From Comamonadaceae bacterium (GTDB taxonomy: Bacteria; Pseudomonadota; Gammaproteobacteria; Burkholderiales; Burkholderiaceae_C), in NCBI GenBank assembly GCA_947455585.1, contig CANGOY010000029.1, positions 1 through 13,046 on the forward strand: 13,046 nucleotides of DNA. Direction: 5' to 3'. The notes beneath the pieces were generated by a model, which was given only the letters and a program-made list of their open reading frames with translations, was not told where the DNA came from and ran no database searches. Positions 7,572 to 13,046 of this stretch are shown here, one piece after another. How positions within the stretch are numbered: position 1 is the first letter of the stretch; each line of letters opens with the position of its first letter. Made by a program: the position numbers and the translations under genes.

Positions 7572-8138
7572 TTACTTCAGGTGTTTGCCAATCAAGCCAG
7601 CCAATTCAAACATGGTGACTTGGGCTTTGCCAAACACTTGCTTGAGTTTGTCGTCGGCGTTGATGTTGCGCTTGTTAACTTTGTCTTGCAGACCGTGCTT
7701 CTTGATGTATGTCCACATCTTGCTCACGACTTCAGTGCGTGGCACTGCAGTGTGGCCGATCACAGCAGCCAAAGCGGCGCTAGGTGTGAGGGCTTTCATG
7801 AACGCAGCGTTAGGCGTGCGCTTTTTAGCAGGAGCCTTTTTGGCGGCTACTTTTTTAGCTGGAGCTTTCTTAGCGACAACTTTCTTAGCTGCAACCTTTT
7901 TGGCAACTGGCTTTTTAGCTGGTGCAGCTTTCTTAGCGGGGGCCTTCTTGGCAACTACTTTTTTAGCTGCTGGTTTTTTAGCAGGAGCTGCTTTCTTCGC
8001 AGGAGCTGCTTTTTTTGCAGCTGGTTTTTTAGCCGCTACTTTTTTAGCAGGAGCAGCTTTTTTCGCTGCCACTTTTTTTGCAGGAGCAGCTTTCTTTGCT
8101 GCCACTTTTTTAGCCGGAGCTTTCTTTGCAGTTGCCAT
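7572..8138 (-). CDS. Histone H1-like protein with C-terminal SWIB/MDM2 domain
   Basis: A small, highly basic DNA-associated protein of 188 aa. Residues 1-106 are an almost pure Ala/Lys/Pro tail built from AAKKAAPAKK-type units, like bacterial H1 homologues and the tail of eukaryotic H1. Residues 107-188 match the SWIB/MDM2 fold pattern: FMKALTPSAALAAVIG, then PRTEVVSKMWTYIKKHGLQD, then INADDKLKQVFG and a final TMFELAGLIGKHL. SWIB domains are known from SWI/SNF complexes and from chlamydial and some proteobacterial proteins. A nucleoid-compacting or topology role is inferred. The start chosen is the ATG at 8136-8138, preceded by AGAAGGAAAT as a ribosome binding site. An ATG 39 bases upstream would add a poor extension (MSLQTKTSRRKST). 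The gene is convergent to the MFS gene and divergent from aceA. Confidence 0.9.
   Translation of the reverse strand: MATAKKAPAKKVAAKKAAPAKKVAAKKAAPAKKVAAKKPAAKKAAPAKKAAPAKKPAAKKVVAKKAPAKKAAPAKKPVAKKVAAKKVVAKKAPAKKVAAKKAPAKKRTPNAAFMKALTPSAALAAVIGHTAVPRTEVVSKMWTYIKKHGLQDKVNKRNINADDKLKQVFGKAQVTMFELAGLIGKHLK
8047..8112 (-). repeat. Tandem 33-bp coding repeat in the histone-like tail
   Basis: Two adjacent 33-bp copies (8047-8079 and 8080-8112) match at 30 of 33 positions and encode the same 11 residues, VAAKKAAPAKK. More degenerate copies continue through the tail-coding region down to about 7820. The near identity at wobble positions suggests duplication in the recent past and not only protein-level selection. 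Slippage here could change tail length between strains. Confidence 0.7.
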
Positions 8139-8572
8139 GGTTGATTTCCTTCTAGAAGTTTTTGTTTGCAAGCTCATAGAGATATCGCTCTAGAGCAATG
8201 CGGATGCTAATTGAGAACGCACGTCTTTCCAAGCTTAAAACAACTTTTTCATTGGAGGATGTTGTTTTTTGCGAATGCGCTTTGAGATGCCTCAGGTTGG
8301 CGTGGGGCTTCGTTGTATTGGCCGTTGTTCAAACTTGTTTGTAGATTTGTACATCTGAAAAGCGTTTTCACATAGTGATATTTGGGTTTGCTGCGCCGCA
8401 ATATTTTTTCTTGATATGGGAAATTTAATTTCTTAATGTGGAATCTATTTGTTAAGTGATTGTTTCTTATGGAAAAAAATAAATTCTTATATAAGACATA
8501 AGATGTGAATCAACTCTTATAGAAGACTTATAGTGGACACATCGCCAACCACTTAACTTCCTGGAGTGAACC
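8139..8572. other. 434-bp divergent intergenic region between SWIB/H1-like gene and aceA
   Basis: I see no convincing gene here. Next to the histone-like gene it contains a 10-bp palindrome, GCTCTAGAGC (8187-8196), and an 8-bp inverted repeat AAAACAAC/GTTGTTTT (8237-8244, 8261-8268) followed by extra Ts. The middle has a TCAC-ATA-GTGA inverted repeat (8368-8378). From about 8400 to 8530 the DNA is clearly AT-rich compared with the genes on both sides, and it carries the repeats described for aceA. The promoter of the histone-like gene must lie here but I could not place it. Confidence 0.6.
8465..8534 (+). promoter_or_regulatory. aceA promoter region with phased TCTTAT repeats
   Basis: TCTTAT occurs at 8465, 8485 and 8515, spaced 20 and 30 bases apart, that is, on the same helix face. 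The second copy is part of a perfect 12-bp palindrome, TCTTATATAAGA (8485-8496). The third (TCTTATAGAAGAC, 8515-8527) repeats 12 of 13 bases of it at a 30-bp distance. An inverted copy, ATAAGA, ends at 8503. TATAGT (8529-8534) could be a sigma-70 -10 box, with only a weak -35 near 8505-8510. If so, the third site overlaps the promoter and suggests repression. The regulator is unknown. The aceA Shine-Dalgarno TGGAG is at 8562-8566. Confidence 0.55.
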
Positions 8573-9904
8573 ATGCCTCAATCATTGAACGAACAACTCA
8601 GCCGCGAACAACAAATTGCCGCCCTCGAAAAAGACTGGGCAACCAACCCACGCTGGAAAGGCGTGAAGCGTGGTTACTCTGCTGCTGACGTCGTGCGTTT
8701 GCGCGGCAGCATGCCCATCGAGCACACACTCGCCAAGCGCGGTGCAGAAAAGCTCTGGGAAAAAGTCAACGGCGGCGCCAAGAAAGGCTACGTCAACGCA
8801 TTCGGCGCGATCTCTGCAGGCCAAGCCATGCAACAAGCCAAAGCTGGCTTGGAAGCTGTGTACTTGTCAGGCTGGCAAGTCGCTGCTGACGGCAACACGT
8901 CTGAAACCATGTACCCAGACCAATCGCTCTACGCGTACGACTCTGTGCCCACCATGGTTCGCCGCATCAACAACACCTTCAAGCGTGCTGACGAAATTCA
9001 ATGGGGCCGTGGCGTCAACCCTGGTGACAAAGAATTCATCGACTACTTCTTGCCTATCGTGGCTGACGCTGAAGCCGGTTTCGGCGGCGTGTTGAATGCT
9101 TTCGAACTGATGAAAAACATGATCGTGTCTGGCGCTGCTGGCGTTCACTTCGAAGACCAATTGGCTGCGGTGAAGAAATGCGGTCACATGGGCGGCAAAG
9201 TGTTGGTGCCAACACAAGAAGCTTGCGAAAAATTGATCTCTGCACGTTTCGCTGCTGACGTCATGGGTACATCCACCATCGTCTTGGCCCGTACTGATGC
9301 TGAAGCTGCCAACTTGATCACGTCTGACCATGATGCGAACGACAAGCCTTTCTTGACAGGCGAGCGCACACCTGAAGGTTTTTACCGCGTCAAAAACGGT
9401 TTGGAACAAGCCATCAGCCGCGGCGTGGCTTACGCGCCTTACGCTGACTTGGTGTGGTGCGAAACAGGCGTGCCAGACATTGGTTTTGCTCGCGAATTCG
9501 CACAAGCTGTGCACGCTGCATGCCCAGGCAAGCTGTTGTCTTACAACTGCTCACCATCGTTCAACTGGAAGAAAAACCTCAACGACAGCCAAATCGCTTC
9601 GTTCCAAGAAGACCTGTCGGCGTTGGGCTACAAGTACCAGTTCATCACCTTGGCGGGCATCCACATCAACTGGTACAACACATTCCAGTTTGCACACGCC
9701 TACGCCAACGGCGAGGGCATGAAGCACTACGTCAACATGGTGCAAGAGCCTGAATTCGCAGCACGCGACAAGGGTTACACCTTCGTGTCACATCAACAAG
9801 AAGTGGGCGCAGGCTACTTCGACGACGTGACCACTGTGATCCAAGGCGGTTCGTCTTCTGTCAAAGCCCTCACAGGTTCTACCGAAGAAGAGCAATTTCA
9901 CTAA
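8573..9904 (+). CDS. aceA: Isocitrate lyase
   Basis: Cleaves isocitrate to glyoxylate and succinate, the first step of the glyoxylate shunt, allowing growth on acetate and fatty acids. The protein is 443 aa, a normal length for the short bacterial form (E. coli about 434). The catalytic signature KKCGH is at residues 201-205 with the active-site Cys at 203. Other family blocks are SGWQVAADGN, YPDQSLY, the metal-binding DAEAGFGG, ARTDAEAANLITSDHD and NCSPSFNW at 325-332. The ATG at 8573 has a TGGAG Shine-Dalgarno six bases upstream. It stands alone: no malate synthase or aceK gene is adjacent, and the repeats upstream suggest its own carbon-source control. It is followed by two hairpins. Confidence 0.98.
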   Translation: MPQSLNEQLSREQQIAALEKDWATNPRWKGVKRGYSAADVVRLRGSMPIEHTLAKRGAEKLWEKVNGGAKKGYVNAFGAISAGQAMQQAKAGLEAVYLSGWQVAADGNTSETMYPDQSLYAYDSVPTMVRRINNTFKRADEIQWGRGVNPGDKEFIDYFLPIVADAEAGFGGVLNAFELMKNMIVSGAAGVHFEDQLAAVKKCGHMGGKVLVPTQEACEKLISARFAADVMGTSTIVLARTDAEAANLITSDHDANDKPFLTGERTPEGFYRVKNGLEQAISRGVAYAPYADLVWCETGVPDIGFAREFAQAVHAACPGKLLSYNCSPSFNWKKNLNDSQIASFQEDLSALGYKYQFITLAGIHINWYNTFQFAHAYANGEGMKHYVNMVQEPEFAARDKGYTFVSHQQEVGAGYFDDVTTVIQGGSSSVKALTGSTEEEQFH

Positions 9905-9916
9905 GCAATTCAATTG

Positions 9917-9942
9917 AGAGACGGCCCGAAAGGGTTGTCTCT
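9917..9942 (+). other. Stable GAAA-tetraloop hairpin in the aceA 3' untranslated region
   Basis: An 11-bp stem (9917-9927 with 9932-9942, including two G-T wobbles) closes on a GAAA tetraloop 12 bases after the aceA stop. It lacks a T-tract and is followed by the terminator at 9962. It may protect the mRNA 3' end from exonucleases. Confidence 0.6.
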
Positions 9943-9961
9943 TGGTTTGAACAGGGTTGAG

Positions 9962-9994
9962 ACCACTCAGCGTGAAAGCGTTGGGTGGTTTTTT
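9962..9994 (+). terminator. Intrinsic terminator of aceA
   Basis: An 11-bp stem (ACCACTCAGCG at 9962-9972 with 9979-9989, two wobble pairs) and a six-base loop are followed by T6 at 9989-9994. It ends 10 bases before the stop of the convergent lipoprotein gene. The opposite strand has no T-tract, so it should act mainly on aceA transcripts. Confidence 0.82.
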
Positions 9995-10004
9995 ATTTAA
10001 GCGA

Positions 10005-10331
10005 TCAACGCTTGCACTTGTAAACAGCAAATACTTGCCTGCCGAACTCGGGTGTCGTGTCTTTCACCAAAGTGTCGCCGCCTAATTCAATCGCGTTGTT
10101 TTGCCCCAGCTGCAGCAGGTTGGCCTCTACGGCATCTGCATCACGCGTGTAGATGCCGACTTTGGTCACCACGTTCACACTGATTTTTCCTAAAGACTTG
10201 CAGTTCGCTGTCTGTGCCCCATTCATCAGCAACACACGTTCAGAGCCCTCGGCCGGTTTGAGAAAGCTACTGGCGCAACCCATCAATAAAAATGTTGAGA
10301 GGATGCAGCCGCTGAGAAATTTTAATTTCAT
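10005..10331 (-). CDS. DUF4156-like (YjeI-type) outer-membrane lipoprotein
   Basis: A 108-aa predicted lipoprotein. The N-terminus is a signal peptide with lipobox LMGC, giving lipidated Cys19. The mature part has a conserved-looking Cys44 in ANCKSLG and a closing Cys106 in YKCKR, with NAIELGGDTL between them. This arrangement resembles the DUF4156/YjeI family: a Cys-x-x-Leu-Gly block, an asparagine/alanine-rich segment with Leu-Gly-Gly/Ala-Asn, and a terminal Cys. The function is unknown. The minus-strand ATG (10329-10331) is preceded by TAGGAAT at a suitable distance. It lies 43 bp downstream of the XRE regulator on the same strand, so co-transcription is plausible. The family assignment is from pattern memory and is moderately sure. 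Confidence 0.72.
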   Translation of the reverse strand: MKLKFLSGCILSTFLLMGCASSFLKPAEGSERVLLMNGAQTANCKSLGKISVNVVTKVGIYTRDADAVEANLLQLGQNNAIELGGDTLVKDTTPEFGRQVFAVYKCKR

Positions 10332-10374
10332 TGTGCGTATTCCTAAATATGAAAGTCACGTGGTGAATGGCTTT

Positions 10375-10647
10375 TTATTTTGAATTAGTGTGTATATCTA
10401 TTGGTGCTAGCAGCATCCATGGTTCAACGCCTAAAGTTTCGGCGAGGCGCTCGATATTAGCCAACGACACGTTCCAAACACTTCGCTCTACCGCGGACAC
10501 ATAAGTTCTGTCGAGATCGCAGGAGAGGGCTAGTTTTTCTTGTGACCATCCTTTTTCAACTCTCAATGTGCGGATATGCCATGCAAGTACTCCGCGGAGG
10601 TCATTCTTCGCGGGTTTCTTTTTGGGAGGGGTTGGTTTAGCTGACAC
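10375..10647 (-). CDS. Small XRE-family helix-turn-helix regulator
   Basis: A 90-aa DNA-binding protein. After a short Pro/Lys-rich N-terminus (residues 1-15) comes an XRE/Cro-type five-helix domain at about 20-80: LRVEKGWSQEKLALSCDLD forms helices 1-2 and DRTYVSAVER the recognition helix, followed by ANIERLAETLGVEPWML. It resembles the single-domain regulators found as controller proteins and next to mobile or stress genes. No restriction or toxin gene is adjacent. The start is GTG (10645-10647). An in-frame TAA lies two codons upstream, so no longer form exists, and AAGGG touches the start codon without the normal Shine-Dalgarno spacing. It probably controls itself, the downstream lipoprotein and perhaps the divergent lipoprotein; that is inference. 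Confidence 0.85.
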   Translation of the reverse strand: MSAKPTPPKKKPAKNDLRGVLAWHIRTLRVEKGWSQEKLALSCDLDRTYVSAVERSVWNVSLANIERLAETLGVEPWMLLAPIDIHTNSK

Positions 10648-10653
10648 CCCTTA

Positions 10654-10669
10654 AGCATTCCAATATGCT
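10654..10669. promoter_or_regulatory. Inverted repeat just upstream of the XRE gene
   Basis: AGCAT-N6-ATGCT (10654-10658 and 10665-10669) lies seven bases before the GTG of the XRE gene. Self-regulation through a palindrome at this position is usual for small XRE proteins, so it is a candidate operator. It is short and could occur by chance. Confidence 0.35.
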
Positions 10670-10710
10670 AAGCTTGCATCTACGGAGTTTGCTTCTCAAA
10701 TGGGCGTGGC

Positions 10711-10721
10711 CGTTCAGAACG
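10711..10721. promoter_or_regulatory. CGTTC-A-GAACG inverted repeat before the plus-strand lipoprotein
   Basis: A perfect 5+1+5 inverted repeat located 30 bases before the ATG at 10752, in the 104-bp divergent gap. It could be an operator for the neighbouring XRE protein or for another factor. It is unrelated in sequence to the repeat at 10654-10669. Confidence 0.25.
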
Positions 10722-10751
10722 AAATAAATTTTTTAAAGAACTTGGAAAAAT

Positions 10752-11093
10752 ATGAAAAATACATATCTGTTTTTGTTGGTGGTTGCTGCGTCATTGATCG
10801 GCTGTGCGTCACCAACGGTTATTCAAAGCATGAAGCCTGGTGACGCGGGTTTGTCGTGTGCTCAATTGCAAAATGAATACTCAGATGCAGACCGTTTCAA
10901 AAAAGAGGCAGAGGGCGAGAAGGGCGTAACGGGGGGTAACGCAGCGCGCTTACTGTTTTGGCCAGCCATCATCGGCACATACATGAATGCAAACGAGGCG
11001 ATTGCAGCGGCAGAAAGCCGTAAGGTTAATTTGGCTAATTTGATGAATCAAAAGAGTTGCCAAGTGCCTGGTTCGTACCAAAGCCAGAAGTGA
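10752..11093 (+). CDS. Uncharacterised small lipoprotein
   Basis: A 113-aa protein with an N-terminal signal peptide and lipobox LIGC, giving lipidated Cys18. The mature part has Cys36 (LSCAQLQNEY) and Cys103 (NQKSC), which could form a disulfide in the periplasm. A charged stretch (FKKEAEGEKG) precedes a hydrophobic patch at about residues 63-80 (AARLLFWPAIIGTYMNA), which is followed by an Ala-rich helix (NEAIAAAESRK). I recall similar unnamed lipoproteins in proteobacteria but cannot give a family or function. The ATG has only a weak upstream TTGGAAA. It diverges from the XRE gene and probably shares the terminator at 11165-11190. Confidence 0.8.
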   Translation: MKNTYLFLLVVAASLIGCASPTVIQSMKPGDAGLSCAQLQNEYSDADRFKKEAEGEKGVTGGNAARLLFWPAIIGTYMNANEAIAAAESRKVNLANLMNQKSCQVPGSYQSQK

Positions 11094-11130
11094 GAAATTT
11101 TTTGTGACATGCGTGTGCGAGGCTCGGCGC

Positions 11131-11136
11131 TAAAAT
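11131..11136 (+). promoter_or_regulatory. Possible -10 box of the thrS promoter
   Basis: TAAAAT matches the sigma-70 -10 consensus at five of six bases and is preceded by GCGC. No -35 sits at 16-18 bases. The nearest good one, GTGACA at 11104-11109, is 21 bases away. Transcription would begin near 11143, upstream of the hairpin at 11165. A GCGCT/AGCGC mini-hairpin (11127-11142) overlaps it. Weakly supported. Confidence 0.35.
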
Positions 11137-11164
11137 CAGCGCTTAGCGTTTAGGCACTCATTCC

Positions 11165-11190
11165 AAGCGCGGCCTTTGCCGCGCTTTTTT
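11165..11190 (+). terminator. Intrinsic terminator 12 bp upstream of thrS
   Basis: A perfect 9-bp GC-rich stem (AAGCGCGGC at 11165-11173 with 11178-11186), a CTTT loop and T6 (11185-11190) make a textbook terminator. It may simply end the lipoprotein transcript (stop at 11093). Because it lies so close to the thrS ATG, any thrS promoter upstream of it, such as the candidate at 11131, would have to read through it, which makes attenuation possible. Confidence 0.88.
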
Positions 11191-11202
11191 CATTGAAGAC
11201 AC

Positions 11203-13046
11203 ATGGTTCAAATTACACTCCCCGACGGCTCGCAACGTGAATTTCCAGGCCCCGTGACCGTGGCTGAAGTGGCCGCGTTGATTGGCGCAGGCTTGGCCAA
11301 GGCAGCTCTGGCTGGCAAGGTCGATGGCAAGGTGGTGGACACCAGTTACACGATGAGCAGCAATGCGAGCTTGGCCATCATCACGGCCAAAGATGCCGAA
11401 GGCTTGGAGGTGATTCGTCACTCCACCGCCCACTTGTTGGCCTATGCGGTGAAAGAGCTGTACCCAGAAGCGCAAGTGACCATTGGCCCCGTCATTGATG
11501 ACGGATTCTTTTACGACTTCTCATTCACCCGTGGCTTCACCCCTGAAGACTTGGTCGCCATTGAAAAGCGCATGACCGAGTTGGCTAACAAAGACGAGCC
11601 CGTGGTGCGTCGCGTGTTGCCACGCGATGAAGCCGTGGCTTATTTCAAGAGTCTGGGCGAACACTACAAGGCAGAAATCATTGCCAGCATCCCTAGCAAT
11701 GAAGACGTGAGCCTGTATCGCGAAGGTGCTTTTGAAGACTTGTGCCGTGGCCCACACGTGCCCAGCACTGGCAAGCTCAAGCATTTCAAGCTGATGAAAG
11801 TGGCTGGTGCCTATTGGCGCGGTGACCACAAAAACGAAATGCTGCAACGCATTTACGGCACAGCATGGGCCAGCAAAGACGATTTACAGCTCTACCTCAA
11901 GCGTTTGGAAGAAGCTGAAAAGCGCGACCACCGCAAGCTGGGCCGTGAGCTGGACTTGTTCCACATTGACGAGCACGCGCCCGGTTTGGTGTTCTGGCAC
12001 CCCAAGGGCTGGAGTGTGTGGCAAACCATCGAGCAGTACATGCGTCAGGTATACCGCGACAACGGTTACCTCGAAGTCAAAGGCCCGCAAATCATCGACA
12101 AGTCGCTTTGGGAAAAAACTGGCCACTGGGACAAGTACCGCGACAACATGTTCACCACCGAGTCTGAAAAGCGCGACTACGCTTTGAAGCCGATGAACTG
12201 CCCAGGCCACATCTTGATTTTCAAGCAAGGCATCAAGAGCTACCGCGACCTGCCATTGCGCTACGGCGAATTTGGCCAGTGCCACCGCAACGAGCCATCG
12301 GGCGGCTTGCACGGCATCATGCGCGTACGTGGCTTTACGCAAGACGACGGCCACATCTTCTGTACCGAAGACCAAATCTTGCCCGAGTGCGACACCTTCA
12401 CCAAGGTGCTCAAGAAAGTCTACGCAGACTTTGGCTTCACCGACATTTTGTACAAAGTGTCCACCCGTCCCGAAGCCCGCATTGGCTCGGATGACTTGTG
12501 GGACAAGGCCGAAAAGGCCTTGATGGACAGTTTGACCGCTGCAGGCTGTGAGTACGTCATCTCTGAAGGTGACGGCGCTTTCTACGGCCCCAAGATTGAA
12601 TACACACTGAAAGACGCCATTGGCCGTGAGTGGCAGTGCGGCACGATTCAGGTCGACTTCAACCTGTCTGAGCGCTTGGATGCTGAATACACAGCAGAAG
12701 ACGGCTCACGCCAGCGCCCCGTCATCTTGCACCGCGCCATCGTGGGCAGCATGGAGCGTTTCATCGGAATTTTGATTGAACAGCACGCCGGTGCCTTGCC
12801 CACCTGGCTGGCGCCAACCCAAGTTGCGGTGCTCAATATCACCGATTCACAGGCCGAATATTGCAAAGAAGTTGCGAAAACACTGCGAAATCAAGGGCTT
12901 AGGGTTGATTTAGACCTCCGCAACGAGAAAATCACGTATAAAATACGTGAGCATTCAATGCAAAAGCTTCCCTACATCTTGGTCGTAGGCGACAAAGAGA
13001 AGGAAGCTGGCGCCGTCGCAGTGCGCGCCCGAGGCAATCAAGACCT
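11203..13046 (+). CDS. thrS: Threonyl-tRNA synthetase (3' end outside window)
   Basis: Charges tRNA-Thr with threonine in the cytoplasm. 614 codons are visible without a stop; full proteins have about 635-640, so only the last 20-odd residues are cut off. An N-terminal TGS domain (residues 1-60, VQITLPDGS start) is followed by the editing domain with His73/His77 (HSTAH) and Asp179/Cys181/His185 (DLCRGPH). The catalytic class II core has zinc ligands Cys333 (MNCPGH), His384 (DDGHIF) and His510 (LHRAI), one less than E. coli numbering. Motif 2 is seen as FGQCHRNEPSGGLHG. The C-terminal anticodon-binding domain starts near APTQVAVLNI. The ATG at 11203 has a modest Shine-Dalgarno, TGAAGA at 11194-11199. 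In many proteobacteria infC follows. Confidence 0.98.
   Translation, partial: MVQITLPDGSQREFPGPVTVAEVAALIGAGLAKAALAGKVDGKVVDTSYTMSSNASLAIITAKDAEGLEVIRHSTAHLLAYAVKELYPEAQVTIGPVIDDGFFYDFSFTRGFTPEDLVAIEKRMTELANKDEPVVRRVLPRDEAVAYFKSLGEHYKAEIIASIPSNEDVSLYREGAFEDLCRGPHVPSTGKLKHFKLMKVAGAYWRGDHKNEMLQRIYGTAWASKDDLQLYLKRLEEAEKRDHRKLGRELDLFHIDEHAPGLVFWHPKGWSVWQTIEQYMRQVYRDNGYLEVKGPQIIDKSLWEKTGHWDKYRDNMFTTESEKRDYALKPMNCPGHILIFKQGIKSYRDLPLRYGEFGQCHRNEPSGGLHGIMRVRGFTQDDGHIFCTEDQILPECDTFTKVLKKVYADFGFTDILYKVSTRPEARIGSDDLWDKAEKALMDSLTAAGCEYVISEGDGAFYGPKIEYTLKDAIGREWQCGTIQVDFNLSERLDAEYTAEDGSRQRPVILHRAIVGSMERFIGILIEQHAGALPTWLAPTQVAVLNITDSQAEYCKEVAKTLRNQGLRVDLDLRNEKITYKIREHSMQKLPYILVVGDKEKEAGAVAVRARGNQD

Noticed and set aside
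7800..8135. CRISPR-like short repeats
   Set aside because: The units are adjacent, lack unique spacers, are in frame and encode the Ala/Lys/Pro tail.
7408..8193. Long plus-strand open frame with AFLAGAFLATTF-type repeats, looking like a membrane protein
   Set aside because: It is the antisense of the Lys/Ala-rich tail; the repeats are the complement of AAKK codons. The minus-strand protein has a recognisable SWIB domain, an RBS and a terminator.
8237..8270. Inverted repeat AAAACAAC/GTTGTTTT followed by Ts as a terminator
   Set aside because: The stem is AT-rich with a 16-base loop, and there is no plus-strand gene upstream for it to end.
8259..8285. Mini-ORF after GGAGG in the intergenic region before aceA (MLFFANAL)
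   Set aside because: Only eight codons, no following attenuator-type structure that I can see, and no composition that would fit a leader peptide for aceA.

Overview
The window reads as a housekeeping stretch of a betaproteobacterial chromosome, most likely Burkholderiales and probably Comamonadaceae (Limnohabitans, Rhodoferax or Curvibacter type). I base this on the look of the ThrC, ClpB, AceA and ThrS proteins, on the lysine/alanine-rich histone-like protein with a SWIB domain, and on a moderate-to-high GC genome that uses TTG heavily for leucine. The genus is an inference. I see no phage, insertion sequence, CRISPR array, tRNA or rRNA.

Positions 1-3447 (+) hold the 3' part of thrC followed by mobB, moeA, moaD and moaE. 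The first four genes are joined by three successive ATGA stop/start overlaps, and moaE follows 15 bp later. This unit joins the last step of threonine synthesis to the late steps of molybdenum cofactor synthesis. Positions 3448-3598 form a short promoter region with a good heat-shock (sigma-32) promoter candidate and an FNR/CRP-type palindrome upstream of it. The disaggregase gene clpB fills 3599-6202 and ends at a strong nested terminator. An MFS transporter gene (6293-7501) begins directly on the T-tract of that terminator.

A bidirectional terminator (7527-7552) separates the transporter from a convergent gene, 7572-8138 (-), for a small chromatin-like protein with a basic histone-H1-like tail and a SWIB/MDM2 domain. 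A 434-bp, partly AT-rich divergent region follows. It carries phased TCTTAT repeats and a palindrome just upstream of aceA (isocitrate lyase, 8573-9904), which is followed by two hairpins, the second a likely terminator.

Positions 10005-11093 are a small, less conserved-looking patch. It holds a DUF4156-like lipoprotein and an XRE-type regulator on the minus strand, then a divergent unknown lipoprotein on the plus strand. The window closes with thrS (threonyl-tRNA synthetase, 11203 to the end, lacking only its last few codons). A textbook hairpin plus T6 sits in its immediate upstream region.

I did not find a clear undescribed multi-gene system. The points most worth checking are regulatory: the aceA operator cluster, the clpB promoter region, the terminator/start overlap at the MFS gene, the hairpin in front of thrS, and the XRE/lipoprotein patch.
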